From contig CAMWKY010000011.1 of the NCBI GenBank assembly GCA_947174965.1, positions 1 to 17,373 of the forward strand: 17,373 nucleotides of DNA, written 5' to 3'. The position numbers were made by a program, and so were the translations under genes. Source of the DNA: an uncultured Ruminococcus sp. GTDB lineage: Bacteria; Bacillota; Clostridia; Oscillospirales; Ruminococcaceae. Within the stretch, counting starts at the first letter, position 1; every line of letters starts with the position of its first letter. Positions 6,926 through 15,074 of the stretch are shown here, piece after piece. The notes below the pieces were generated by a model, which was not told where the DNA came from, ran no database searches, and saw only the letters and a list, made by a program, of their open reading frames with translations.

Positions 6926-8139
6926 AGGTATAATGATGCTGAATACGCCGTTGAAAAAGCAATCTGCAAATTGAATCCGCCTGTATATGCGTCAACATCT
7001 ATAACTTCTCCTGCAAAAAATAATCCGCTTACAAGCTTTGACTCCATAGTTTTCGGGTTGATTTCTTTTACGGAAACTCCACCGCTTGTTATAATTGCCT
7101 CGTCAATCGGTCTGAATCCCGATATTTTTACTGGAAATGCCTTTATAAGTTCACCGAATTTACGGCGTTCCTCTTTTGTTATGCTGTTTACCTTGCGTTC
7201 AGGTGAAATGCCTGATATTTTTACAATAACAGGTATCAGCTTTGACGGCAGTAATTTTCTTATGCCGTTTATGAAGTCTCTGTTGAGATTTTCTGCAAAA
7301 TCACGCTGTATTCTTGCATCAAGCTGTTCTGGTGAAAGTGCTGGCTTCAGGTCAATTGTGAATTTATAGCGGTTTTTCTGCATTTGTCTTATGTGACTGC
7401 TTGCACTCAATACAAGAGGTCCGCTTAATCCGAAATGCGTAAAAAGCATCTCACCAAACTCACTGTATATCACTTTTTCACCGTCATATAGTTTCAGCGT
7501 GACATTATGCAGAGAAAGTCCCATCAATTCACTACAGAATTTATCGTCCGAAACAATCGGGACAAGGCTCGGCTTAAGTTCCGTTACTGTATGCCCTGCA
7601 CTCTCCGCAAGCGTATAGCCGTCACCTGTTGAGCCTGTTACAGAATACGACTTTCCGCCACAAGCTATAAGTACACTGTTACTTCTGTATTCCTTGCCTT
7701 GTGCGACAACTCCGCAACAGATACCGTTTTCTATAATCAGCGACTCAACTCGCTTATGTATTATTTTTACATTCAGCTTTTTCAGTTCCTTGTCAAATGC
7801 GTTAACTATGTCCTCTGCCTTATCACTTACGGGAAAAACTCTGTTTCCACGCTCCGTTTTAAGCGGTACGCCAATTTCCTCAAAAAAATTCATTGTATCA
7901 GATGCACCGAAGTTTGAAAATGAACTGTACATAAATCGGCTGTTTACAGGAATATTTTTCATGTGTTCCTCAACAGGCGAATTATTGGTTACGTTGCATC
8001 TTCCCTTGCCTGTAATCCTTAATTTCCTGCCGATTTTTTCGTTAGGCTCAAATATCAGTACGCTTTTGCCGTATCTTGCCGAAAAAACTCCAGCCATACA
8101 GCCTGATGCACCTGCTCCGACTATTATAGTATCAGTCAC
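6922..8139 (-). CDS. HI0933-family FAD-dependent flavoprotein (BaiN/aminoacetone oxidase-like)
   Basis: A 405-residue flavoprotein of the HI0933/TIGR00275 family, annotated variously as aminoacetone oxidase or BaiN-like oxidoreductase. The true substrate of most members is not known. The N-terminus has the dinucleotide-binding GAGASG fold (8-13), the family signature GKGRCNVTN (44-52), and the C-terminal FAD-contact region GEVIDVDAYTGGFNLQ near 375-391. TSGGVSVKEI precedes it. Length is typical. The start is GTG at 8139, overlapping the DUF3006 stop as GTGA, with AAAGGCGGT a few nt upstream. It lies in the middle of the operon, with nothing nearby that suggests bile-acid metabolism. A cytosolic flavin reductase or oxidase is all that can be supported. 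Confidence 0.9.
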   Translation of the reverse strand: MTDTIIVGAGASGCMAGVFSARYGKSVLIFEPNEKIGRKLRITGKGRCNVTNNSPVEEHMKNIPVNSRFMYSSFSNFGASDTMNFFEEIGVPLKTERGNRVFPVSDKAEDIVNAFDKELKKLNVKIIHKRVESLIIENGICCGVVAQGKEYRSNSVLIACGGKSYSVTGSTGDGYTLAESAGHTVTELKPSLVPIVSDDKFCSELMGLSLHNVTLKLYDGEKVIYSEFGEMLFTHFGLSGPLVLSASSHIRQMQKNRYKFTIDLKPALSPEQLDARIQRDFAENLNRDFINGIRKLLPSKLIPVIVKISGISPERKVNSITKEERRKFGELIKAFPVKISGFRPIDEAIITSGGVSVKEINPKTMESKLVSGLFFAGEVIDVDAYTGGFNLQIAFSTAYSASLYL

Positions 8140-8351
8140 TTTGCACCGCCTTTCAGTCTGCTTAATCTCTCCGCAATTGATTTACGTCTTTCAGTTGTTG
8201 CCTGTTCATCTATAATATATCCGCTGTCAGTAAGTAAAATTATGTCACCTGCTTCTGTATTTTCGGGCAGAAGTTCTTTTGAAATATCTGTCATTCCGCT
8301 GTCTGTTTCAACTACTGCAAAATCGCCTTCAAATCTGTCAATTATCATCAT
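8136..8351 (-). CDS. DUF3006 small protein
   Basis: A 71-residue acidic-to-basic protein starting MMIIDRFEGDFAVVE, with the pattern of DUF3006: an IDRFEG-xxAV-E strand, a DISKELLPENTEAGDIILL core and a basic Arg/Lys-rich tail (RRKSIAERLSRLKGG). Its function is unknown. Members often sit beside ComEC-like metallo-beta-lactamase-fold genes, as here. Its ATG overlaps the stop of that gene by 4 nt (ATGA), so the two are probably made together. GGAGG lies 10 nt before the first ATG; a second in-frame ATG follows immediately and could also be used. The small OB-like or SH3-like fold suggested by the strand pattern is my inference. Confidence 0.85.
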   Translation of the reverse strand: MMIIDRFEGDFAVVETDSGMTDISKELLPENTEAGDIILLTDSGYIIDEQATTERRKSIAERLSRLKGGAK

Positions 8352-9274
8352 TGGATTTTTTCCTCCGTTACTGCAAGGCTTTTTCCGTCGGACGTTATAA
8401 CAACTGTACCGCTTATATCTGTTCTGTAAATCTTGTTTGTATATCCGACAAGCTTTTCAAGTGTAACATCACACGGATGACCATATTTATTGCCCATACC
8501 GCAAGAAATAACAGCAATATCAGGCTTTATGACTTCAAGAAATTCCTCTGAACTTGATGTATCACTGCCATGATGTCCGACTTTGTATACATCAATGTCT
8601 TCAAGTCTGCCTGATTCAATCATCTCTTTTTCAGCAAGCTTTTCTGCATCACCTGTAAAAATAAAGCTGTTTTCACCATGATGTACTATAATGCCGACAG
8701 AATAGTTGTTGGCATTGCTGTAATCGTCACTGCATGGTGCGATTATCTCACACTCTGCATCACCTACACTGAATTTTCTGCCCGTTTCAGCCTCTGTAAT
8801 TGAATAACCCTTGCTTTCAACAGATGTCATGAAACGCTCAAAATATTTTGTTGTTGGTATATCGCTGTCATCAATATGAGGAAGTATAATTTCACCTATA
8901 TCATAAGATGCAACGATTTTGTCCATACAGCCCATATGGTCGGAATGTGGGTGAGTTCCTACAACATAATCAAGTTGAGTTATACCCTGCTTTTCAAGAT
9001 ACGCTTTCACTGTATCATCCTCGCCGATTTCTCCGCAGTCGATAAGAAGTGTATCGTCACCATTTTCAAGCAGAATACAGTCGCCCTGTCCTACATCTAT
9101 ATAATGCACCTGCAAATTTGAATCTGCTACACCTGTTAAAACTTCGTCGCTTTTATCAGGTATTCCAAAAAAAATACCTGCAATTACAGCTATAACAAAG
9201 CCAATTATCCATATCAGCCCTTTTTTCTGCGGTTTTTCTGGACTTGCTTTTGATGTGGCTTTCTTTTCTGCCAT
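8348..9274 (-). CDS. Membrane-anchored ComEC/Rec2-like metallo-beta-lactamase-fold hydrolase
   Basis: A 308-residue protein with a Lys-rich cytoplasmic start, a single hydrophobic segment (about 20-37) and an extracellular metallo-beta-lactamase domain. It resembles the soluble C-terminal domain of ComEC, the DNA-uptake channel, without the channel part. Visible motifs: HYIDVGQGDCILLE (57-70), DTLLIDCG (74-81), the metal site THPHSDHMG (107-115; H108, H110, D112, H113), FTGDAE with D209 (206-211), VGHHGSDTS (232-240) and a CGxxNxYGHP-like stretch (258-267). Metal ligands look intact, so it should be an active hydrolase; nucleic-acid or nucleotide phosphodiester substrates are inferred from ComEC. 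AAAGGAGGTGAA precedes the ATG. The first 61 nt overlap the YgiQ gene and the stop overlaps DUF3006. Confidence 0.9.
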   Translation of the reverse strand: MAEKKATSKASPEKPQKKGLIWIIGFVIAVIAGIFFGIPDKSDEVLTGVADSNLQVHYIDVGQGDCILLENGDDTLLIDCGEIGEDDTVKAYLEKQGITQLDYVVGTHPHSDHMGCMDKIVASYDIGEIILPHIDDSDIPTTKYFERFMTSVESKGYSITEAETGRKFSVGDAECEIIAPCSDDYSNANNYSVGIIVHHGENSFIFTGDAEKLAEKEMIESGRLEDIDVYKVGHHGSDTSSSEEFLEVIKPDIAVISCGMGNKYGHPCDVTLEKLVGYTNKIYRTDISGTVVITSDGKSLAVTEEKIQ

Positions 9275-11097
9275 TGTTTTTCACCTCCTTTATTAGTCTT
9301 TTTAATATTATCCTCAACCAAACATTTCGGAGAACTGCCAATTAAATCAAATCTTTTAGCTTTTTTCAGTGCCGACAGTACAATATCTCTGTTCTGCGGT
9401 TTGAAATACTGCAACAAAGCCCTCTGCATAGCCTTTTCCTCCGCAGTTTTCGGAACGTACACTTTTTCCATTGTGTATGGGTCAAGCTCTGTATAGAACA
9501 TACACGTTGAAATAGTTCCGGGTGTAGGATAAAAGTCCTGCACCTGTTCAGGGTGGATTTTATTATCACGCAAAAACAAGGCAAGGTCTATTGCTTCATT
9601 TAACGTACTTCCGGGGTGTGATGACATCAGATAAGGCACAAGATACTGCTCTTTGTCTATACTCTTTGTTATCTCATAGAAACGCTTCTGAAATGCCTTG
9701 TACGCTTCTATATGTGGTTTACCCATTTTATCAAGTACAACGGCTGAACAGTGTTCAGGGGCAACCTTAAGCTGTCCGCTTACATGGTACTTTATCAGCT
9801 CACGCATAAACTCATCATCTTTATCCGCCATAAGATAGTCATAACGTATTCCCGAACGTATGAACACACGCTTGATGCCCTTTATTTTGCGGATTTTTCG
9901 GAGCATTGCAAGGTATTCCCTATGGTCTGCTTTAAGTGCGGGACACGGAGTAGGAGCAAGGCACTTTTTTCCCATGCACAAGCCTTTTTTAAGCTGTTTC
10001 TCACATGATGTATGACGGAAATTAGCTGTAGGTCCTCCGACATCATGTATATATCCCTTGAAATCGGGCATTTGTGTTATGCGTTCTGCTTCTGCCAATA
10101 CCGATTCTTCACTCCTGACAGTTACACGTCTGCCCTGATGCAATGCAATTGAACAGAAATTGCAGTAGCCGAAACAACCCCTGTTGTGCGTTATTGAGAA
10201 ACGAACTTCCTCAATTCCCGGAACACCGCCCATTTCTTCATATATCGGGTGATAACGTCTTGTATACGGCAGACTGTATATGTAGTCAAGTTCTTCTGTT
10301 GTGAGACTTTTTGCAGGCGGATTCTGCACAAGCATCATTTTTCCGTGACGCTGAATAATTGTTTTGCCATACACTTCGTCTTGCCAGTCATATTGTATTT
10401 TTGTAGCCTTTGCATACTCTGTTTTATTGTCACGCACCTGCTCAAATGATGGACACTGTGCCGAACCTATAGGCGTATTTATCGGCTCTGTCAGGTAGCA
10501 AGTTCCACGTATATCGTGAATATTTCTGATATTCTCACCGTTTGCCAGACGTGTGCAGAGTTCCTGAATCTGATGTTCGCCCATGCCGTACATCAGCAAA
10601 TCCGCACCGCTGTCAACAAGAACAGACGGACGGACTGCATCGTCCCAATAATCATAATGTGCGAAACGTCGCAGAGATGCTTCAAGTCCGCCTATTGCTA
10701 TCGGAATGTCTCCGAAATACTCACGAAGTTTCTGACAATACACAATAACAGCTCTGTCAGGACGTTTTCCAGCTTTTCCGCCTGCTGTATAGGCATCATC
10801 TGAACGCTTTCGCTTTGCCACTGTATAATGTGCAACCATTGAATCAATATTTCCTGATGTCACAAGAAAAGCATATTTAGGCGCACCGAATTTTCTGAAA
10901 TCCCTGTCAGTTCTCCAGTCAGGCTGTGAGATTATGCCTATTGTATAGCCCATAGCTTCTATGAGACGTGTAACTATTGCTGCTCCGAAACTTGGGTGGT
11001 CAACATAGGCATCACCTGTTATATAAATGAAATCAAACTGTGTTATCCCCTGTTCGTCCATTTCTTTTTTTGTCAAAGGAATAAATTTATTGTACAA
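9214..11097 (-). CDS. ygiQ: YgiQ family radical SAM protein (UPF0313)
   Basis: A 627-residue radical S-adenosylmethionine protein of the YgiQ family; its reaction is unknown. The N-terminal part has the family's conserved start (FDFIYITGDAYVDHPSFG, 22-39) and IPIAIGGLEASLRR (131-144). The radical SAM cluster motif CxxxCxxC is C308-FGY-C312-NF-C315. A second cysteine group (C365, C374, C379, C385) probably reflects a further metal site typical of the family. HDVGGPTANF (351-360) and APEHCS (446-451) are also family hallmarks. The start is TTG at 11097: AGGAGG lies 7 nt upstream and the next ATG (codon 13) has none. The last 28 residues are very basic (KRKPHQKQVQKNRRKKG) and overlap the next gene by 61 nt; KGGE there is translated from the ribosome site of that gene. 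Confidence 0.95.
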   Translation of the reverse strand: MYNKFIPLTKKEMDEQGITQFDFIYITGDAYVDHPSFGAAIVTRLIEAMGYTIGIISQPDWRTDRDFRKFGAPKYAFLVTSGNIDSMVAHYTVAKRKRSDDAYTAGGKAGKRPDRAVIVYCQKLREYFGDIPIAIGGLEASLRRFAHYDYWDDAVRPSVLVDSGADLLMYGMGEHQIQELCTRLANGENIRNIHDIRGTCYLTEPINTPIGSAQCPSFEQVRDNKTEYAKATKIQYDWQDEVYGKTIIQRHGKMMLVQNPPAKSLTTEELDYIYSLPYTRRYHPIYEEMGGVPGIEEVRFSITHNRGCFGYCNFCSIALHQGRRVTVRSEESVLAEAERITQMPDFKGYIHDVGGPTANFRHTSCEKQLKKGLCMGKKCLAPTPCPALKADHREYLAMLRKIRKIKGIKRVFIRSGIRYDYLMADKDDEFMRELIKYHVSGQLKVAPEHCSAVVLDKMGKPHIEAYKAFQKRFYEITKSIDKEQYLVPYLMSSHPGSTLNEAIDLALFLRDNKIHPEQVQDFYPTPGTISTCMFYTELDPYTMEKVYVPKTAEEKAMQRALLQYFKPQNRDIVLSALKKAKRFDLIGSSPKCLVEDNIKKTNKGGEKQWQKRKPHQKQVQKNRRKKG

Positions 11098-11104
11098 TTC
11101 TGTA

Positions 11105-11110
11105 CCTCCT
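11105..11110 (-). promoter_or_regulatory. Ribosome binding site that fixes the TTG start of ygiQ
   Basis: AGGAGG on the minus strand, 7 nt before TTG at 11097. It overlaps the TAG stop of the DUF1963 gene (TTAGGAGG), so termination of one gene leads straight to initiation of the next. Confidence 0.8.
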
Positions 11111-11792
11111 AATCCATATCATAAGCAAAATATGAACCAAAACTGTGGTTTTTGATACTCTCTTTGTCCGTTATCCAGTAAACATTCCATATACAGCCCT
11201 CATCAAACCCATACTGCAAAAGAAGTATATCATCTCCCTTGACTTCGGGGGCGTTTCCTCCAAAAACATAGCCAAAAAGTTTATCTCCTGTGCTTACAAG
11301 GTCATCAGGGTCATAGCCATAATCAGAAACAAGGTCTCTCAAATCCTCATAATCAACGCCGTATTCGTCATACTCCTCTTGTGCCTCAAATTCGATTATA
11401 CATTCTCTCTCATCAGAATTTCCGCAGCGTCTCAAAGTTGACATATCACCATCCCAGTAGATAATATCATAATCGGGTTCTTCAAAATTTTCAAGCGGTT
11501 CCGGATTCCAGAAAATATAAAGCATACCCGTTTTAGGCAGAAGATTTTCAACGTCTGCACCCGATTCGGCGATTTCACACATATTAAGCTGAATCACCAA
11601 CGACATATCAGGTAATTCTATTTCAGGCGGCAAATCAGGACAACCTGTCTTGCTCGCTCCTATCGGGATTTCGCCCTCTGCCAAGCGGTATTTCAGTATA
11701 ACCGCATTTCTGTAGTTCTCTTTCAGAATCTCCGCTTCTTCGGTGTAACCGGCTCTTTCCAACTGTTCAAATAAAGTTAATTCTTTAGACAT
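11109..11792 (-). CDS. DUF1963 (YwqG-like) protein, copy 2, diverged
   Basis: A 227-residue acidic cytosolic protein of the DUF1963/YwqG family, function unknown. It is a paralogue of the gene directly upstream, with about 60% identity by eye and shared blocks such as ESGADVENLLPKTG, GDMSTLR and EGCIW-VYWI. Compared with copy 1, it has lost one Gly in the family motif (SKTGCPDLPP against SKSGGCPDLPP). It also has FGYVFG in place of LGYPID and QYGFDEGC in place of QFDCHEGC. These changes fall on positions usually conserved in the family, so this copy looks relaxed or specialised. AAAGGAGG precedes the ATG. It sits 23 bp after copy 1, and its stop overlaps the ygiQ ribosome site. No signal peptide or membrane segment is visible. 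Confidence 0.88.
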   Translation of the reverse strand: MSKELTLFEQLERAGYTEEAEILKENYRNAVILKYRLAEGEIPIGASKTGCPDLPPEIELPDMSLVIQLNMCEIAESGADVENLLPKTGMLYIFWNPEPLENFEEPDYDIIYWDGDMSTLRRCGNSDERECIIEFEAQEEYDEYGVDYEDLRDLVSDYGYDPDDLVSTGDKLFGYVFGGNAPEVKGDDILLLQYGFDEGCIWNVYWITDKESIKNHSFGSYFAYDMD

Positions 11793-11815
11793 ATTATTTA
11801 TCCTCCTTTAATTTG

Positions 11816-12508
11816 CTAATCCATATCAAAATCAATTAAAACTCTTGAAAAATCAAGATTTTTCAGGTCGGATTTTTTTATAATCCAGTAGACTTTCCAT
11901 ATACAGCCCTCATGACAATCAAACTGAAACAAAAGCACATCTTCTGCTTCAAAAATCTTATTTCTGTCTATAGGATAACCCAGTAGTTTATCATCGCTTT
12001 CAACAAGCGCATCGGGGTCATATCCATAATTTGCCACAAGGTCTCTCAAGCCCTCACAATATACACCTTTTTCGTCATATTCCTCATATATTCTCCCACC
12101 GTGTACCTCAAATTCTATGGCATATTCTTCCTTGCCAGAATTTCCGCAATGCCTGAGAGTTGACATATCGCCATTCCAATAGATAACATCATATTTACAT
12201 TTATCTTCAATTTCATAATTCCAGAAGATATACAATATACCCGTTTTCGGCAGAAGATTTTCAACGTCTGCACCCGATTCTGCAAGTTCATAAAGGTTAA
12301 TCTGTACGACCAACGGCATATCAGGTAATTCCATTTCAGGCGGTAAATCAGGACAACCGCCACTTTTACTCGCTCCCACAGGTACTCCATCAGGCGATAC
12401 TCTGTAGTAAATATGCACTGCGTTTCTGTAATATTTTTTAATTATTTCCGCTTCTTTGGTGTAACCGTCTTCCGCAAGCCATTCAAATAAAGTTAATTCT
12501 TCAGACAT
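11816..12508 (-). CDS. DUF1963 (YwqG-like) protein, copy 1
   Basis: A 230-residue acidic protein of the DUF1963/YwqG family; no biochemical function is established. It shows the family's order of motifs: SKSGGCPDLPPEMELPDMP (48-66), a VVQINLYELAES strand-turn, LPKTGILYIFW, IYWNGDMSTLR, a DKLLGYP stretch and the C-terminal DVLLFQFDCHEGCIWKVYWIIKK. It keeps the canonical GG-PDLP and LLGYP residues, so it is the better-preserved of the tandem pair. ATG at 12508 follows the ftsK stop by one base, and its GGAGG site lies within the last codons of ftsK. Co-transcription with ftsK is near certain. Members elsewhere are found in mixed contexts, so the neighbourhood says little about its role. Confidence 0.9.
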   Translation of the reverse strand: MSEELTLFEWLAEDGYTKEAEIIKKYYRNAVHIYYRVSPDGVPVGASKSGGCPDLPPEMELPDMPLVVQINLYELAESGADVENLLPKTGILYIFWNYEIEDKCKYDVIYWNGDMSTLRHCGNSGKEEYAIEFEVHGGRIYEEYDEKGVYCEGLRDLVANYGYDPDALVESDDKLLGYPIDRNKIFEAEDVLLFQFDCHEGCIWKVYWIIKKSDLKNLDFSRVLIDFDMD

Positions 12509-12509
12509 A

Positions 12510-15062
12510 TTATTTATCCTCCAGTTGTCTCATTTTCCACTCGTCGAACTGCATTTTCGACATGAGTACTTTTCTTGGCTTTGCCCCCTCACTTGGTCCT
12601 ACTATTCCACGCTCCTCCAGTTCATCTACAATTCTTGATGCTCTCGCATAACCTAATTTCAGCTTTTTCTGTAGCATAGTAGTTGAAAGCTGTCCTGCAT
12701 TGACTGCAACTTCTGCACCTCTGATAACATAATCCTCGTCGCTTCCCGCTTCAAATCCGCTTGCCGATACATCTCCGCCCTTACTGCCTTTTGTCTGTGG
12801 TACGAAACTTTCGACAGCTTCAATAATCTGCGGATTATAATTACTCTCTGCCTGACTTCTTATAAAGTCAAGAGTATTTGCAATATCCTTTGATGATGCA
12901 AAACAACCCTGTATTCTTACAGGCTTGCTCATTCCGATTGGCATATACAGCATATCGCCGTTGCCCAGCAGTTTATCAGCTCCAGCCATATCAATAATAG
13001 TACGTGAATCCACCTGCGACATTACAGAAAGTGCGATACGGCTCGGAATATTTGCCTTGATAAGTCCCGTGATTACGTCCGTAGTCGGTCTCTGAGTTGC
13101 AACAACAAGGTGCATACCTGCCGCACGTCCCATTTGTGCAAGACGGCATATTGAATCCTCAACTTCCTTGCCTGCAACAAGCATCATATCCGCTAATTCG
13201 TCAATAAATATAACAATCTGTGGCATAAAGTCCAAATCTTCATCATCTTTTATAAGTTCATTGTACGATTTCAGGTCGTTTGCACCGATTTCAGCAAACT
13301 TGTTATATCTCCGCATCATCTCATTAACTGCCCAGTTCAATGCACCAGCCGCCTTTTTTGCTTCCGTAACTATCGGTATAAGCAGATGCGGTATGCCCTC
13401 AAATACCTTGAACTCAACAACTTTCGGGTCAATAAGAATAATCTTTACTTCATCAGGCTTTGCATTATAAAGAATACTCATGATTATTGAACGTGTACAG
13501 ACTGATTTACCTGAGCCGGTTGTACCTGCAATTATAACGTGTGGCATTTTTGTAATATCCCCGACAATTGCATTTCCTGCAATATCTTTTCCAACAGCAA
13601 ATGCAAGCTTACTTTTTGCAGTTCTGAACTCCTCCGATTCAAGTATTTCCCTTAACATGACAGTATCTTTATTTATATTCGGTACTTCAATTCCGACAGC
13701 TGCTTTTCCCGGAACAGGTGCTTCAATTCGTACGCCCTGCGCCGCAAGACTTAAAGCTATATCGTCTCCAAGTCCCCTGATTTTCGATACTTTTATTCCC
13801 GAACCTGGCTTAACTTCATATCGTGTAATTGAAGGTCCTCTGAAAATATCAACAATTTCTACCTTGACGGAAAAGCTGTCAAATGTTTTTACTATAGTAT
13901 CAGCCTTTTCAAGCATTTCCGCTTTTGCTTCCTCACTGTTGAAATTATTGTCAGATGGTGTAAGAAGTTCTATTGAGGGGAGTACATACAAAGTCTGCTG
14001 AACATACTCTTTAACAGGCTCACTTTGTTTCTCAACGAAAATCTTTGGCTTTTCTTTCTTCTTTGTGGCATTGTTTATCAGCATTTCAAGGTCATCAAAA
14101 GCATCTCTGCTGACATTCTGATTTTCCTCTGTATCTGCACTTCCTTTTTTTGGTGCAGTATAATCATCAAAAAACGTTTTTTCAGTTTCGGGACGATTTT
14201 CGTCAGGCAGAGGAATATCAAACATCAAACTAAATTCTTCCTCCTCTTTTGTAAGCACACGTTTTTCCTCTGCTATATGAATTTCAGGAAGTGGAGTATA
14301 AAAATTCTGTACCGACTCTGCAACTTCTTCAACTGTTTCTTCTGTATTGTCTAATTCGGATTCTTCGGTGTCGTCGTCCTCGTCATATTCTTCCTCATTT
14401 TCATAATCTTCATTGTAAAAAAGTTTTTTCAATGGCTCAAATGGAGAAATAACAGCATCAAATACATCAACAATTCCTTTACCCGAAAAAAGCAGTGCAA
14501 GCACCAGCCCGATAAGTATAATAACTATTCTTGCACCCATTTTCCCGAAAATCACAAAAAGCAGTCCTGCAATCGGCAGAGATACTACACCACCGCCCCT
14601 GAATTTCACACCGTCTGTATAAAGACTGATAATATAGCTTAAAAAGTCATTGCCGGGAATAGTTCCGACTGTAAAAATCTGAATAGCGGAACTTATAAGA
14701 ACAGCCCAGACACTTCCCCATAAAGTTTTGCCGATTATTTCATCTTTTTTCTTATCCAGTCCCATAAGGACAGATACATACATAAGTATAGCAGGTACAC
14801 TGAATACCGACCAGCCAAAAACTCCCCACAAAACATTGTGCATATAGCTCCAGCCTGCTGAACCTTTTATCAATATTATAAGTGCTATCAGTATTCCTGT
14901 TGCAAACATTGTTACTGATACCACACGCTTCATTTCTTCTATGTAGTCAACTTCAACAAGCTCATCGTCATCTTCTTCATAGTCGGGCTTACTCTTGCGA
15001 GTATAGCCCTCATCTTCGTCAAATTCTTCTGCTATATCTTCATTTTTCTTTTTTCGTGCCAT
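12510..15062 (-). CDS. ftsK: DNA translocase FtsK/SpoIIIE
   Basis: Septal, ATP-driven DNA pump that clears chromosome ends from the closing division (or sporulation) septum. The 850-residue protein starts with an acidic tail (8-45), then four hydrophobic segments (about 48-66, 76-100, 115-134, and a double span at 157-193). An acidic linker follows (219-250, mostly Asp/Glu), then a variable linker to about 360. The motor (about 370-750) has Walker A GTTGSGKS (513-520), Walker B IVIFIDE (616-622), GRAAGMHLVVATQRP (645-659) and NIPSRIALSV (671-680). The gamma winged-helix domain that reads DNA polarity signals is at about 777-838 (STTMLQKKLKLGYARASRIVDELEERGIVG). GGAAGGTGA precedes ATG 15062. 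It follows the tepA stop by 12 bp; this adjacency also occurs in Bacillus. FtsK and SpoIIIE cannot be separated by sequence alone. Confidence 0.97.
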   Translation of the reverse strand: MARKKKNEDIAEEFDEDEGYTRKSKPDYEEDDDELVEVDYIEEMKRVVSVTMFATGILIALIILIKGSAGWSYMHNVLWGVFGWSVFSVPAILMYVSVLMGLDKKKDEIIGKTLWGSVWAVLISSAIQIFTVGTIPGNDFLSYIISLYTDGVKFRGGGVVSLPIAGLLFVIFGKMGARIVIILIGLVLALLFSGKGIVDVFDAVISPFEPLKKLFYNEDYENEEEYDEDDDTEESELDNTEETVEEVAESVQNFYTPLPEIHIAEEKRVLTKEEEEFSLMFDIPLPDENRPETEKTFFDDYTAPKKGSADTEENQNVSRDAFDDLEMLINNATKKKEKPKIFVEKQSEPVKEYVQQTLYVLPSIELLTPSDNNFNSEEAKAEMLEKADTIVKTFDSFSVKVEIVDIFRGPSITRYEVKPGSGIKVSKIRGLGDDIALSLAAQGVRIEAPVPGKAAVGIEVPNINKDTVMLREILESEEFRTAKSKLAFAVGKDIAGNAIVGDITKMPHVIIAGTTGSGKSVCTRSIIMSILYNAKPDEVKIILIDPKVVEFKVFEGIPHLLIPIVTEAKKAAGALNWAVNEMMRRYNKFAEIGANDLKSYNELIKDDEDLDFMPQIVIFIDELADMMLVAGKEVEDSICRLAQMGRAAGMHLVVATQRPTTDVITGLIKANIPSRIALSVMSQVDSRTIIDMAGADKLLGNGDMLYMPIGMSKPVRIQGCFASSKDIANTLDFIRSQAESNYNPQIIEAVESFVPQTKGSKGGDVSASGFEAGSDEDYVIRGAEVAVNAGQLSTTMLQKKLKLGYARASRIVDELEERGIVGPSEGAKPRKVLMSKMQFDEWKMRQLEDK

Positions 15063-15074
15063 TTTATCACCTTC

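Larger units (their letters stand above)
11109..12508 (-). repeat. Tandem gene duplication of DUF1963
   Basis: Two full-length paralogues in direct orientation, 23 bp apart. DNA identity is still high in places: the 20 bases TCAACGTCTGCACCCGATTC (plus strand) occur in both, at about 11550 and 12260. Both begin with near-identical GGAGGATAAATAATATGTC start regions, so the duplicated unit included the ribosome site. Confidence 0.85.

Noticed and set aside
7694..8215. 173-codon open frame on the plus strand
   Set aside because: It lies opposite the FAD flavoprotein gene, has no ribosome site and no family resemblance. The minus-strand gene has full motifs.
13480..14001. 173-codon open frame on the plus strand inside ftsK
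   Set aside because: Shadow of the FtsK motor domain. Composition is that of a reversed coding strand, with no ribosome site.
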